Of a stretch of 64,000 nucleotides of DNA, positions 39,551-53,925 are shown piece after piece. Made by a program: the position numbers and the translations under genes. The notes below the pieces were generated by a model that saw nothing but the letters and a program-made list of their open reading frames with translations, did no database searches and had not been told where the DNA came from. Source of the stretch: Tanytarsus gracilentus (taxonomy: Eukaryota > Arthropoda > Insecta > Diptera > Chironomidae); NCBI GenBank assembly GCA_038502055.1, contig JAXRKN010000036.1, forward strand, positions 3,286,001 to 3,350,000, read 5' to 3'. Position 1 is the first letter of the stretch. Each line of letters begins with the position of its first letter.

Positions 39551-42500
39551 TTAAATCGATAAAAATTATTATTATTGTCTTGAGAATTTGATTTTAACTT
39601 TATGACACATTGCTCTCAATTTTGCTGCCATTAAAAGAGTATTTTTTATGAGATGTTTTGGTGAAAGCAACCGGTAATGAGGTAAAACAAAGGATAATCA
39701 TTAAAAAATACTTTTTCTTGTACTTTAATACCTGCAGAATGCTAAAAAGGTTCTTTAAATTTTTTAATGATCTCTTTTTTAAACTTTTCATTCGCCGCCA
39801 ACGAAATGCAATAAAGGATATAAAACACAAACTTGATCTTGACTTTATTGCATATGCAAAAAAAAGTCGTGACGGCATTCAACTTCGATTTGACAAACAC
39901 ACAACTACTCATCGATAGGTTGATTGCTTGAGTCTCGCAGCATTTATTTTTAATTATACGTCTAATCAGTTTTGAAATAAACTTTACATGACTAAGCGGT
40001 GCTGACTTGATGATGATGATGAGGAGACATCGGTTGTGTATGTGAGTTCCTCATCCGACATTGACCAAGTGCCGTGTGCTTGATCAAGGCCGTGTTTAAA
40101 TTAATTGTGACGTCACTTGAATCGTTTTGCTACCTCTCGGACATGAAATTTAGGTCTCGGAAAAAAATTAATCGATCGAGGGTTCTATTGGACTATGTGC
40201 AAGGTGATGTAACATCTTCTTCTATTATTTTTTGTCGACTAGACAAAATCCCAGCAAAAAAATATTCTTTAGTTTTGCGGATCTATTCGACACAACAAAG
40301 AATTTTTGTGAAGCGAGTCAAATTTAAATTCTTTATTCAATCTTAATTTTTTTGTTGCGGCACTTGCGATTAATTGTAGTGTGGCAGAAGCTCGAGGTAA
40401 AAAATTAACTCGCTGATTTTTGTCGGCGTTTTTTTTGTAACCGTAAATTTTAAAAATGTTTAAATTCGCTTGAATTATTTGAGAAAAATCTCACAAGATG
40501 ATGACACAAAATTAGCAAAGTTGTTAATTAATTTTTAAAACAAAAAAGTTTAAAGTAATTTTTAAAAATTTAAATTTTGTCCACACGTCACTTTTATCCC
40601 CCTAAAATTAGCATCAATTTAAAGTTTTCAGAATCACGAAAGTGAAAAATATATTTTACCTCATCAATTAACGAAATTAATTTTCGTATCACAAACAATT
40701 TTTCGGACTCTGCTCTTAATTAAATCGACATTCCTTCTGATTAGCGATTCACTGTCGACATGCATTTGGAAATAAAACTTTATTTTAGTATTCCCTAGAG
40801 CCCGCTCGTGTGCATGTGAGCGCACATAATTTCCAAAGTGGTCAACAGCCTTTCGCTTACGTCACTTTTGACCGAAATAATGGAGAATAAAAAAAGTTTA
40901 TTTTCTCTTGAAGAAATTTATTGCTGGTTGGAGGAAAAAATTCTTCGCGTGCAAAATGAAGAAGAAGAAGCGGTAGAAGAGCAGCACCATAGAAGTCATC
41001 GAAGCCTCATTAGTATTTCTTTTTCGTCATTCAATTTAATTCTGATTTCTTTCTCTTTCTCGTTCGATCAATCCACCTGAGAATTTATGAATTTTTTGTG
41101 TGCAAAATTTTTTTTATCTTTTCCACATTTACATTTCACTCATGCTGGTGCGTACATGGCATTTTTTTTTCGTCAACCAACAGGTTCATGAAAGTAAATT
41201 TAAAATTGCATTTTTTGATAAAATTTCTGTTGAAAAATAATTTTACTTTCTTTTATTAGTTTGATGGCTACCTTTTTGTCAAAAATAATTCAATCAAAAT
41301 TTTAGAAAACTAAAAAACAAATTTAAAATCAAATAAAAATTCTTGGAGCACCTTGACACTGACAACAAAAAAGTTTGAGAATCGCAGGATGGAAGAGAGA
41401 AAATTTTTCGACGTGATGTTTATCGTTTAGCTTTACATTAGAGAATTTCCTCGTTTTTGCAATCAAAAAAGTGGCACTCAGCACGAGTTCTCTCGAATCC
41501 GTGGCGACCTTCTCATTACTTTGCGATTTACTAATCAAAATAAATTTGCCTCGGTCGTCGGAGATCGCCAGCGTAAATTTACTGAATTGTCAGACTCATT
41601 AGCGCATTTCTTCTTCATTTTCGCGTGATACAGAACTCCGTTAGATTTCCAACAAATTGATCCACACCCAACCGTCATCATCGTTATGTGTGACCATAGC
41701 AATGGAATTTTTCCTGTTTTCTCAACTCTCTCTATCCGACTTTATGCTAAGAATTGACCAATTGTTTGCTTACTTATTACATGCATACACTTTTTATTCT
41801 CTTCGTTCTCGAAAAAATGTGTTCGAACTCCAGCGGAGGAGTGAGAGACACAAACCTATGTGTTATTCATTTGTTTGCTCTTCTATCAGTTCCATTCTTT
41901 AGAGAAATAGAAAAAACTCTTTTTTTACAGTTTTCTCATCTCATAACTCTTCTTGCTGTTCAATTATATTTTATACAAGTGAAAAAAGAGATTAAAACGA
42001 TAATTAGGATTAAAAAATATTCAGCTACCGAATTATTAGCCTTCGAGGTTGAACAAGAAGTTAAAAATCATGAGATTTACTCTCAAACAATGAGAAAAAA
42101 ATAAAAATTATATTTAAAAAATTGATTGTGAATTTTTATAATTTTTTTAAAAATATAAAATTTACACACCTTGCATTTTTGGATTATTTTTTTACCCTCA
42201 ATATCAAATTTAATCTCTTTACTTTCAACAAATTAATTTCTCATTTATTCTTCAAAGGAAAAAGTTATTTAATCACATTTTGATATCGAAAATCACTTAA
42301 CCATTGTCATTGACAATAAAACACTTCACAATTCGCACAAAATAATTTTTTCGAGCTAAAAAATTTTCAACAATAAAAGCGAAACACAAAATTCAATTTC
42401 AGCCTTTACGTCGCCCATGCTAGGGATATGTGCTGAGCGAGAGGGAAGGAAATTAAATTGTCGTAAATAGATGGCAGTAGAAAATTGAATTTCGGCATTG

Positions 42501-43686
42501 CTAGTGAATTTTGCTCTCACTGTTTCGCTGTTACGAAAATTAGTCTGGATCTAAAATTACTTTCCTTCATTCAATGCATAACCAAAAGGGGATTAATGCA
42601 ATTTTTTCATCTCTTTTTCGAAATCACGAGACCCGAATGTCAAGTGCCTTGTTTGTATATATTTCTTTAAGTCAATTCTAAATTGAGTAGCAATTTGAAA
42701 TTCAAATAGGGCGATGTTAATCCTTAAGGCCATAAAAAGTCTCTTCTCGCTTGTGAAGAAAAATATTTTGGCATCTCTCGAATGAGAAAGAGAGAAAATC
42801 CTTTTTTTTTTCAAGTGTTCACACAAATCATTAGGTATAAAATGTAAATCCACAAGAAGCATTGCTGCGAGAAAATTTATACGCGAATATTCTTTTGCAC
42901 TTAAAAAAAGGGTCGTAAAATCTCTTCGTTTCTTTTACGCGTCTCTTCTCGCTCACACAAATTAAACATAGAATTTAGAGAAGATTTTAAAAGGATATTT
43001 AATGAGGAAGTGATGCCAGAGGGAACATTAAAGCAACATTTGCGATTTTGGAAATTCATTTAAATTAGATTTTGGTGAAAGGGTGAAATTTAGGTGTGGT
43101 TTAGAGGGATATTTTTCAGGGTCAAACCTTTTTAATTTTTTTGAAGGTTGAATTTGTTGAAAAAATTCATAAATTATTTTTTCAACTGATGTAAAAAAAT
43201 TTTTTTTTGAAATTTCTTTAATAAAATAAAGATAAAAAAAATCTCCTCAAGCACATCATAAAAAATGATTGAATAATTTTGAGCAAACTTCTAAAACTCA
43301 ATTTCACAAGTGCCTGAAGAAATTCTCGAAAATAAAATATTTAAATGTATTTTTTTTCTTGTTAAAAAAATCCAAAATATTTCTTGTATCACTCGCAAAA
43401 AAAAGAAATAAACGTGTCAGATGAAATCATACGAAAGCTTTTAAATAAATTTTTTATCACCGATTTAAGAAAGAAGAGAAAGGAAAAATTGAGAATTGAA
43501 ATAATACAATTTTTTTCTCGATCCTAAGCTTATCAGCACATCTTTCACATCAATTTTTTGTTTATTGGAATAAAAAATTGAATTTGCATTATTTAGATAT
43601 AATCGCATTATTTCCGATGGGGAGGACATTAAAAAATATCCTCACAATATTTAAATTTATTTTATTATTTTTTTTGCTTTACTCAC

Positions 43687-44164
43687 CGTCACTTCACGAG
43701 AGAGAAAAAGTTCGTTTTTCTTCAAATATTTTCTTATTGATTATCGCACAATTGTATACACAAAAAAAGTTCTTTTGTGTTATTCTGCAGATTCGAAAAG
43801 TTTTTTAATCCTTCGCCAAAAAAATCACTTCACTTAGTAAACTTTTTTATTTTTTGTCCAATAAAATCCACAAGTTTTATTTTAATCCTCAGTTCAACTA
43901 ATCATCGAATTAGTTGCTGCACAAAAAAAATATTGTTCACAGTTCTTTTCTTTCACTTTAGAATATCCATTTAGGGAAAATTTCTCGCCTTTTTCTTCCT
44001 TTCACCTTTCACAGGATTTTTCGATACTTTTTTTTTCGTCCACCAAAAAAAGAAAAAACTAAAAAATTCTAAAACTCTTCTCAGGATACTTTGTGAGAAA
44101 AAATAGAGTTCGAGTGATTTGTCGGATTTCGGCCTAACAACTATATAATGTGCGAGAGACTCGG
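43687..44164 (-). other. Tnc: Candidate 5' non-coding first exon of Tnc
   Basis: On the minus strand this stretch is A-rich in the manner of insect leaders, has only very short upstream frames, begins about 30 bp after a TATA box (44197-44187), and ends in a near-consensus donor ACG|GTGAGTAAAG (exon end 43687). Splicing to the acceptor at 24303 would give a 19.4-kb first intron. It also has a perfect 8-bp hairpin, CAACTAAT/ATTAGTTG, at 43895-43916. A rival donor, GCG|GTGAGT, is at about 39405. The link to Tnc is inferred from position, strand and signals only. Confidence 0.35.
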
Positions 44165-44186
44165 AAATTTTTGATCTCTGCACCAG

Positions 44187-44197
44187 TATTTATATAG
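44187..44197 (-). promoter_or_regulatory. Tnc: TATA box of the candidate Tnc promoter
   Basis: The minus strand reads GGGCTATATAAATACTGG around 44200-44183, a good TATA match. The predicted start is near 44164. No strong initiator is visible. A plus-strand TATATAA lies close by, at about 44141-44147. Confidence 0.35.
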
Positions 44198-47100
44198 CCC
44201 AAAACGTTTCGCGTTGTTTTGCCTTCTGACTATCAACTTGGAATGTTTCACTCTTCTCCAGAGCGGAGTCGAGTCGATGGGAAAAATGAAATTGAAGATG
44301 AAACAATCGCACAAGCACTTGCCGTGTGTGTGGTGTACGGTAAAGATAATGTTGCCGAATGTTTTTATTCTCTCATCTCGCGCAACATTCGCTCGATGCT
44401 TAGAGTGGTGAGTTTTCGTGTGATGCAACCGATGATGCTGAGTTAATTTTCATTCTTTACTCGTTTTATGAATGAAAAAGTGGTTTAATTTTTTACCAAA
44501 ACATTTTTAAATATTTAATTGAAATAATTTTAAAAAATAATTAGTGAAAACTTTCAATTTAATTTTATTGGTGCATTCGCATGTACGACAGACACCGGTT
44601 AATGTGGTGAATTTTATTCTTCGATGTGTCGCAATGATGATGATCAAAAAAGAGTGGAAGGGGAAGAAGCAACGAGGGGAATTTTATGAGAAACATTCAA
44701 CATTGACTTCGAGCACCTTCAATTTCTTCTTTTCTCTCAACTTCTAGTCACTAAAACTCCTAGAAAGAAGAGATGCTTAACTTTTCTTTATGTGCTTGTT
44801 TTCTTCTTCTTGCTCTCTCTCGCTTTGACTTTCCTCCACGACCATACGTTTATGTGTGCATATTCGAGGTTGCTATAAATTGAATGTAAGAATCATAGAA
44901 ATTACATTTTTTTCGCTGATGCAAAACATGTTGAGAATTTTGTGGGGTGGTTGAAAACGCATTTGAAATTTTTGAGTTAAGAATAAATAATTAAAAGATT
45001 ATCGTGGATTTTAATAAATCTGATTTAATCTTTTATTTGATCGCTGGATTTCTAAGTTTAATTTCTAGAATTTTTGATTTTGTTTTTAAAGTTTTATTCA
45101 ATTTTAAAAATCCTGGAATTTGTAAACAACCAAAAAATTGCTAAACAAAATTTTATTTAAATACAAAAAATCATTCAAATTCTTTTAAAACTAAATTAAC
45201 GAGACAAAATGCAAAAAATGAGCATGAAAATTCACTCCACAAATAAGGAGCTAAAAAAATTCTTTACAACGCATCCCGCGAGTATCCAGCAAAGTATCAG
45301 TAAAAGTACACAAAGTGAAGTGAGTACTGATCAAAAAAGTACTCTTGAATGTGCAAGAAATAAGAACTTTTTCTCCCATACTTGCCAACCAATTGATGGT
45401 TCTCGATGACTCGGCGGTATGCATAGATAATTCAGTTGCGATATTGGCGAAACTCTTCACGTTGTCGGGCAGCGTGAGTGTCGATTGAAACTCGAAAGAA
45501 TTAAAACTGAAAGCATCTCTACAATTTGTACATAGTTTGCCATTAATTTGTAAATTTTCATCCTTATAGTGGGATGTGCATGTAGGTAATGACAAAGAAT
45601 AAAATCATAATTAAATTTCCTGCTGTTGTGGTCAAGTCTCGCGAGTTGTCTCATCTATTTTACATTTTCAGACTCTCGCCGCATCACTCTCGCTGACTTT
45701 AGTTTGCTTAAGCGAAAAACTTTGTTTTTTTTTGTTTTTTCTCTCGTGTATAAAGAGCAAAAAAAGAAAGAACTTTTTTATGTTGCTTTTTTTCCTCTGT
45801 TTTATTTTATGCTATGCCGTGCCGGAAAGGTGAATGAAATCTTTTTCTCGCGAGCTAGATGCGAGCTCTTCTTCTTCACTTCTATATATTTTATTTTTTT
45901 TCCTCTCATTTCACATTTTGCTTTATGTCGATATCTGCTCAGAATGAAAAGAAAGAAAAAACGATGGAAAAACAACAAAAGAGCAGTAAATGATTCTTGC
46001 GAATTTATTCTAGATGAGCAAATTCTTGTGAAAAATTTAGACAACAATTATTAAAAAAATTGCAAGAGAATTTTATTTTTATGATTTAAAATTTTTATTT
46101 ATATTTTAATTTTAATATTTTACAAATTAAATATTTTTAAAAAAATCCCAAATTCCATCGCTTGAATCTTTTTCTCTCACTGTATAATTTTCTCGTTTTG
46201 TTTTTTTTGGTGCTCTTTGAGTGATATTTTTTGATCTGACGACAGTTTTCTTCTTCGTCATTTCGCGAACTTTTAAGGCCTTCGCGAGGGATTTTTGAAC
46301 GATGAATTTTTCAGCAACTTTTATCGCTTTTAATTAACATCTAAGTGCTTAACGTGCTGGGGCGTTTTTTGCGAGCTTAAATTGCTAAGGAGCAAGCATG
46401 AAATTTTAATATTCATTTCACATTGGAATATTAAATGCTAATCCAAAAGCTTAACATTTCGCAAGTTCTTGTTATATTGCGAGGATTTATTGTTTGATTT
46501 ACAAAGAGCAAATATTTGCTTTACAGTTATAGCAAGTCTTAATTAGAATGATTGTCTGCTAAATTTGTTAAATCAACAAACTTTTTGGCACAGCCATCGT
46601 ATCACAAAAGAAGGCTTGAAAAAAGTTGCGAATCGATTTAATAAGTTTTAGTTTTAAAGATTTCTTTTGTCACACCTTTAATGGATGAGATGAGTTTAGT
46701 GATGCTTATCAGGGAGTTACTTAGAAATTAATGCAGTGATATATTTTTTTCATCAACCATATCGTTTATTGACAGAACACTGATGATTTACAGATCATAT
46801 TGTATTGTATTGATCATATTCATCAACCATAAATTTTTTAAAAAAATAAATATGATAATTTGAAATTTAAATAAAATTTTCTCAACCTTCTCAAGGACAC
46901 TTAACCCCCATTTTTTTAAATTATTTGAAATTCTCACGTGTTTTACCAGTGCAAAACCAATTTGAAATTCCTTTCTCGAAATCGAGAGAGTAAAATATTT
47001 TTATGTCTTCTTCTACTCCCCATAAAGCTTGAAATGCACTTCTCGCTTGTACTGCAAATTTAACAGTTAGAAAGTCATTTTTGAAAATTCCTGTTCTCGT

Positions 47101-50100
47101 ACTTAAAAGTGCTCAACATTTTCCTCGGAAAAAGTTAATATACTTTTTTTGGAACGAAGTGCCCTCCGAGAATTTAACTTATTATGTTTTAGCGGTTTAA
47201 TTGGTGTTGCAGTGTGTCAATTATGCTTTTTAAAGTTTATAATTATACCTCACGGTCACATCACTCTAACACACACATAGAATGCACATGTTGACGTTTA
47301 ATGATAGTAGAAAATCCTCTGCGCGGTGCCGAAGTGAATACTTATGGCATTTATGAGCGCATCTAAACGATACATTTTTTATGCCCTCAACCGAATGAAA
47401 TTACTATCTATAAGTAAACTGCTTTTCTTCTCCATTTTCAAGATGTGAGTTAAGTTTTTAAGTGGCAATTAGAAAGTGCATTGGTTGAAGGACTTTTTGC
47501 CAAGCGGATGAGGATGAGATTATTTACTAGCGAATTATTTAAGGCAGGTCAGCGTGTCAGTGCTGTAAAATTCATTTTCTAATTATGATATAGAATAGTT
47601 GAAATTAATACTGTCATGGTGGAATCACATTTCAGTTTGTGCTTATTTGAGTTAAGAGCAAAATTTAATTAGCGTTAATAAGTTGAGAAAATTTATGAGG
47701 GTAGTTAAAAAAGTTGGTAATTAGGGATGAGATGTCATGGAGATGGTTCATTAATGATAAAGTAATTTAACGCTCATTGCAATTTCCCCATCCCTTAATC
47801 ATCGGCAATAATTCACGGTCAATTAGATGTTCTTAAAAATTATTGTATTTGCTTTTCATTAAAACCCCAATCCACGTATTTTTTACATCGATGATCTGAG
47901 GATTTAAGCTTAAATGCCAAATTGATTGCGAGGTAAAAGTAAACAGCGTTCGACGCCTAAAGTTTAATTGAAAAAGGTATAAAACTGCCTTCGGGTGTTG
48001 ATTGTTTCTACCTTTCTGACCATTCGATAAGCGCTGCACGCTCGAGATGAGATTAGAATAATATCGGCGCCCTAACCCCCGACATGCCAACCTAAGGTCA
48101 ATGATAAATTATTTTCAATAAAAACTTTTTCACTTTTAAACTTCATCATTTACAGGTAACATCCGTCAGGAGCCGTTTTCATGATTTAATTTAATCGCCT
48201 CTCATTTCCTCGCATTCATGAACTTTTCCTTTCGTTTAAAAAGGATGCTGGATGTTTTTATAGAGGATGTTTTAGCTCTTTTCTCTCTCATTTTTCTATT
48301 GCTTTCGTTTGCTGAAGGCAAAAAAGATTTTTCCACCAACTGAGCGAGAAATCATAAAATTATGCACTACGACCGATGAATGCAAATGAGAGCGATCCTT
48401 TTTATGAAATTTTTTTGGGTTGTCCTTAATTGGATATTACCGTTGTTTCCATGCTAGGATAAATTCTCACGAGATTGTAACTGAGATTAAATTTTAAAAA
48501 TATTCTAAAGAATTTAAATTTGAATTTTTTTTTACAGTGGAACACAATTGAAAATGAACCACCTCTCCAATCACAAACCACAAATCACACCTATAAGGGT
48601 TCATTTGAGAGTCATTTAGAAAGCCCATAAAAACACGCTCACGCCTTGCCACTCTCATTTTTTATGCCCTATTTTTTGCTACTAAACCTACGTGATTTAA
48701 TGAGTTTTCTCATCATAAGTTGCTAATAAAAAAACATTAATTTTGATTTCTTATCTATTTTCATCCCACAACCTCGACAACTCCCAGCTTGTCTTTTTCT
48801 ACGTGTTTTTACTAGTAAATAATGTCCTCTAGGTCTGCAACAATTCCCATGAGATCAATTTTTCATTTTCACTTTCATCTCTTCCTTTTCACCCACACTC
48901 CACCACTTCTATGCCATAATGTGAATGTGATGATGATGTTATTTCTTTTCTTTACTCTCTATGCAGTACAAAATAACAAGGATATAAAGAAGAAGAAAAA
49001 ATCGATTTCGGAGCACTTCATTTGCACTGGATGTGCTCTGGCTGGTCCTTTGTTGCTTAACGAGATAAAAATGGGGTTGGGCTGTCTCACTCACACACAC
49101 ACTTTTACATATTGATGTGTTCTTAATGTGTTCATGCCTTAAGGATTTATGGAGAATTTCTTTTTATGTGCCTGAAAAGTGTGAAATTTTATTGTCTACT
49201 GCATGTCTGAATTACAACAATGCGGGAACCTGCTGGAATAATATTTTTCGAGCAAAAAATAACATTGAATGATTTTTTGAGCTTCAGACAAATCTTTAAA
49301 ATAAATTTCATCTTTTATATTCTTCCCTCAAGATTTTCTTGGTACTGAAGATGCGGTGGGATTATATGAAGACTTTTATATGCTTTCAAAAATAAACAAC
49401 TTGAAGCTGAAGCTTTCTCTAAATAATTGCTCAAGAGCGGAATTAAAAATGAATGAGAGTGAAGGATTCTGAAGCTTTGTCAAAAATAATTGGAAAATTC
49501 TTTGAAGTTTTATTTTTAAAAGTTTGTAAAGTTTATAAAAAAATTAACTTGATTTTAATTAAATTAAATAATACTTGTAGAAATTTAAAATTTTCAGCCA
49601 AAATCAAAAAAATTAGAACCTGCATACGTACTATTTTTAATTTAGGATTCGAACCTTAAATTTTCTCTTTATCAATTTTAAAATTTCACAATTGATAAAA
49701 TCGTGAATGCAAAAATTGCATCATCAACACTTCAAACGTCACCCACCTCTAAGCTTACACCCACTCACTTTCATCCTTATCTTTATTGCTTTCGCTTCAT
49801 ATCGTTAAATTCAATTTTATACAAACATTTTTCTAATATAATGCTCTCAAGACAGCAAATACACATACACACTCGCAAGTAATCATCGTGAAGAACGAGA
49901 AAAGCTTCTTTTAGCGCCTTGAGGCTTTAGAACATTTACATGTAAGCAGCCGTCGATGTAAAAATTGCTTCTATCACACTTTTCAGCGCCCAATTTTATT
50001 TTACTTTCTCCCATCTGAATTTTTTCCATTAAATTTGTCCTTTGTGTCAACAAAACTTTACTTGTATAACGCTCACAATCGTACACATGCTCCGGAGGCG

Positions 50101-52184
50101 CTGGTTTTATTGACACGAATTTATACGAAAAAAAAGCGGCGGTGAGGAGAGCAATAAAAGGTTACAATTTGCTTTCCTTTCAGGCATTATTGTATATGTG
50201 CTGCTTGTCGAGCAGATACAGCACGAGTGAGTAAGTGAGGACAAAAGACCGAAGAAGAAAATTGCGAAAAATTCTCTCAAATAATACAATAAAAAATATC
50301 AAGCGAGTGTAATGTAGAAGGATGATACAATAAAAAGTTTACAAATGAATGCATAAGCACAAAAAAAGGAGAAACATCATTGGGAGGATGAAAAACATGA
50401 AAATTAACGAGGAGTGAAAACTCTGAATTTTTTTTTGTTTAATCACAATAAATTAATTAGTTTTAACAAAACTACAAACATAATTTTTTCAAGCACCCTC
50501 AAGTGCCTCACTTTAAAAAACTACAAAACATAAATTATTGTTGAAAAGGAGGCGGCCATCAGACCTATGTCACTCAATGAATGAGTAAATTTTCTCTCAA
50601 GCGCTAACGTTGACAATCGAGGAGTAAAATTTGCAAGAATTCACAAAAGCACTTCATCGCTCGTTTATGTAGGTAAAAAAAACACGTGAAAATGTGATGA
50701 AAGCTAAAGCATCAAAAAGACATCACGGCACAGAGAGATAAAAACATTGAAAAGCAATTTTTAAGAAAGGAAAGAAAAAAGTATTAAAATGGAGATAAAA
50801 TTGATTGTGCTTGTGATTGTGCTGTTAAACGAGAGAAAGAATGCACATTGATATGAATATGTTGACATCAAATTTAAAATTTAATTTTAGTTCAAATTTG
50901 GTAAATAACAAAAATATTAAATTTGATTGAAAAATTATTTGACAAGTTGAAGGTTCAAATCCTTAAATTACAAGAAAAATGCTATCCTGGAAATGTTTCT
51001 CCTTTCTTAAGCGCACAATAACGTTTTTGATGAAATTCTTTAAACTCTTCATTAAATTTTATTACTGAATTGTTTTTAAAGTGAGATCGAATTTTTTTGT
51101 GACTTAAAATCAACACATAGTGCACAGATTGTCGAGGGATGTTCGGTATCAGTGTGTTTGCAGGAACTGCTATAAATAAAACCGAGACAAATGACACGGA
51201 TTTAAAACAAACATGCAAAATTGTGCATTCGAGTGGTGGCCAGAATCTCTCGAACTTTTTTTTATATTCGGAAGCATTTTCATGTTCTCAAAATGATTAA
51301 AATTTTACTCTAGCAAAGTTGAAACAACCAATAAAAATGTTTTCGATGATATCAGCGGCTATAAAATCACGCCATAAAATTGCGTAGGAAATTTCTCAAT
51401 TTATTCGCGATATAAAATTTAATAACTGTCGAGGTTGATTTTAATGACTCCATCTCTGATAACAACAACTCTGTGCTCGTGTGTATCATGTTCGCATAAA
51501 AAAGTCATGGAAAAATTAATAAATTTTATTTTAATTATAAGGCTCGGGAGGATGAATCACTTTGGGAGTTGTTCGTGAATTTTAAAGTAGAAAAATTAAG
51601 TTATGAACTTAAAATTTTAAAATTTTATTTTTCCATTATTTTTTTATTGAAATTTAATGCACCACCCGCTACAATTGTGCTGCCATGTTCAGACCATTAA
51701 TCGTTAATTAATAGCTCACTGTGAATCCCATAATTGCTTTTTAATTTAAACGAAATTCAATTTTGGTTTTTCCATGACACCACAAAAAGGACAAAAATTT
51801 TCATCGTAACCGAGCACTCGGCGCTAATTAAAAGCGTTGATGAAAAGCTCGCCACTTTTTTGTGTTCCAACTCGCATCGTTAACATGACAACCATGCGTC
51901 GCGTCTTCATTCCATGTTGCCACATCACACTGAAACGGTTTCACTGTCATTGTCGTCTGGGTTTTTCCATCGTCCAGGAAATTCTCTGATAAATGGCCGG
52001 ACACTCGCTCTATTGTTACGGTATGCGGCAATTTTCTATCCGATTGCAGAAAGCCATAGAAGGGAGACGCATCAGCTGAAAATTGTAGTTTTGTCCTGCG
52101 AAGAGAAAATAAACATGGATGTCTGGGGATTAGTGAGACATAAACTCTATGTGCATGTTTACTTTAATCATAAAAGAGCTTTTT

Positions 52185-52289
52185 AAGGGATGGACACTAA
52201 ATAATTTTTTTAAAAGATTATTTAAACATTTTGTAGGAATTTAATTCATTTTTAATTTATTTAATTTTTTTAACAATTTCCACACCTTT
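52185..52289. repeat. Hairpin element of the GGGTGGACACT family, copy 3
   Basis: Left end AAGGGATGGACACT (52185-52198); right end TTTCCACACCTTT (52277-52289), with a weaker right end. TTAA abuts both ends. Confidence 0.4.
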
Positions 52290-53720
52290 TAATAAATAAA
52301 TAAATGAGACTTTATGAATGTTATTTAAATTCAGAAGGATGATAAGAAAGTATCTCGAAATTGGATTAGAGACAGGCATGTGCTTGTATGGTGTCAAGCT
52401 TAAGGTTCACTAGACAACGTCACCTGTATCCAAGGAACACACAAATACATCAAAAGGACTTTAAAGCCTTCGAAGCTATAAAAAGAATACCGAGAAGAAT
52501 TTTTGCCATTAATGATTGCACATTTAGGTAACCGAAGCCATTTAAAAAAGGCTTTTCGAATAAAAAAAGTTCTGCTCATAAAACATTTTTTCATCAGCCC
52601 TTAAGACATCTCGAAATATGCAAAATTGTAATCCCATATGAGAATCTCATGGAGATAGAAAAAGGAGCAAAATATTTTGTATGTATAAAGTTTTTGGCTT
52701 TTGTTTATTTGTTTATAAAATGTTGAAGTGACATTCTGGCTTTTCTTTTTTTCCTGATGATATCGGATTACTAGAGAAGTGAACCTCATGGGAAGCTTTT
52801 AATGAGAATTTAAGGGTCTATGGGGTTGTTGAGAGTTTTGGCTCATAAAAAATAAATTCAAGTAATTTGCTGACCGTTAAATTTTTAATAAAAAACAGCT
52901 CGCCGAAAATTCCACGCTCAACACTTAAATTGTCCATGAATCACGTAATTGATAATTGCACCCTGCTCGAAACTCATCTTCTGACTCTCGAGCAATAAAC
53001 ATGCATGATATCATTGTCTCTCTCTCTCTCTTTCTCCTCATTTTCCACCTTGAACAGTAAGAATTGAAATTGAAATGTACATAAAATGATTAGTTTGTGA
53101 CTTTAAAAAAAGGCAATTCGCGATTATTGTCTTCTCTCTCATCTCAGAGTCCATAACCAGCCGCTGTTCTCGGCGATTCTTTGGAATCACGAAATTCAGC
53201 ATGAATAAATTTATTACACGAGAATCATCATCTCCACACACAATTGCTTTACAATAATCGCACGAATGGATTATAAAACGGCGTCTATAAAGCAAAATAG
53301 CGATTATGTATTAAGAAATCATCATGGAGAGTATGAGAGAGAAGATGTCGACGGGTTGGGAGACATGTGAAAAAAAATTGTACACAGAAGTCAAGGCCAA
53401 GTTCATCATTGTGCTATGTGAGCTGCAGTAAATTTTACATTGTCTCTATGAAGCTAATGTTTGTATGACTGCATCAGCGGAAGTTAGCATTAATGAGAAA
53501 AAAATATGAAAGGCGAATTAATTTCGAGAGACGCTTTTTATGGAGCTGTTTTCGAATTAATCACCGAGTGACACGTTTAAGGATTAATTCGATCGAAAAA
53601 GGAAATTTAATCGTCGAGTAATTTTCTCACCTTCAAACATGGAAATTTGTGTCGGATGGGGAGTTGAAAAGTGAGGTGACATTAATTGGGGAATTTTTTT
53701 TAATTTCTGTAACAAAATTG

Positions 53721-53925
53721 TAATTTTGCATCTTCAATTTTAATTCCCATGTTGATGGGATGAGATTTTGTCGAATGCAAATTTGAGTTCTTCGTTCGAA
53801 TCCTAATTTGTCTAATTTTTAACTTCCGCGTTTCAAATTTGCGGCTCGATTAAATTCTCAGCTCAAGTCCTAATTTTTATGATAAGAAAAATCCTATGAA
53901 TTTATTAATTGATTCAAGTTAGGTC
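53721..53925. repeat. Left arm of a large inverted repeat
   Basis: Nearly the reverse complement of 55399-55588. The segment 53732-53786 is identical to the reverse complement of 55517-55571 (55 bp), with scattered differences on both sides. It contains CGTTCGAATCC, which resembles a Pol III B box. It may be a terminal repeat of a transposon of about 1.9 kb, or one of two oppositely oriented short interspersed repeats. Confidence 0.8.

Larger units (their letters stand above)
24303..43686 (-). other. Presumed Tnc intron 1 (about 19.4 kb)
   Basis: The acceptor at the 24303 side is strong. The far end depends on the tentative exon at 43687-44164. Contents: hairpin element copy 2, several TTCGAATCC-like motifs (24911, 29525, 29621), the paired hairpins near 39.5 kb, and dinucleotide patches of CT and CA. 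No supported coding sequence. Confidence 0.4.

Noticed and set aside
45251..45595. 114-residue minus-strand open frame with fairly protein-like composition
   Set aside because: Starts on TTG, has no clear splice acceptor, and matches no domain I recognise. It may be a decayed transposon piece, but support is insufficient.
47833..48090. 85-residue minus-strand frame in a locally less AT-rich patch
   Set aside because: No start context, domain or splice partner; possibly an old repeat.
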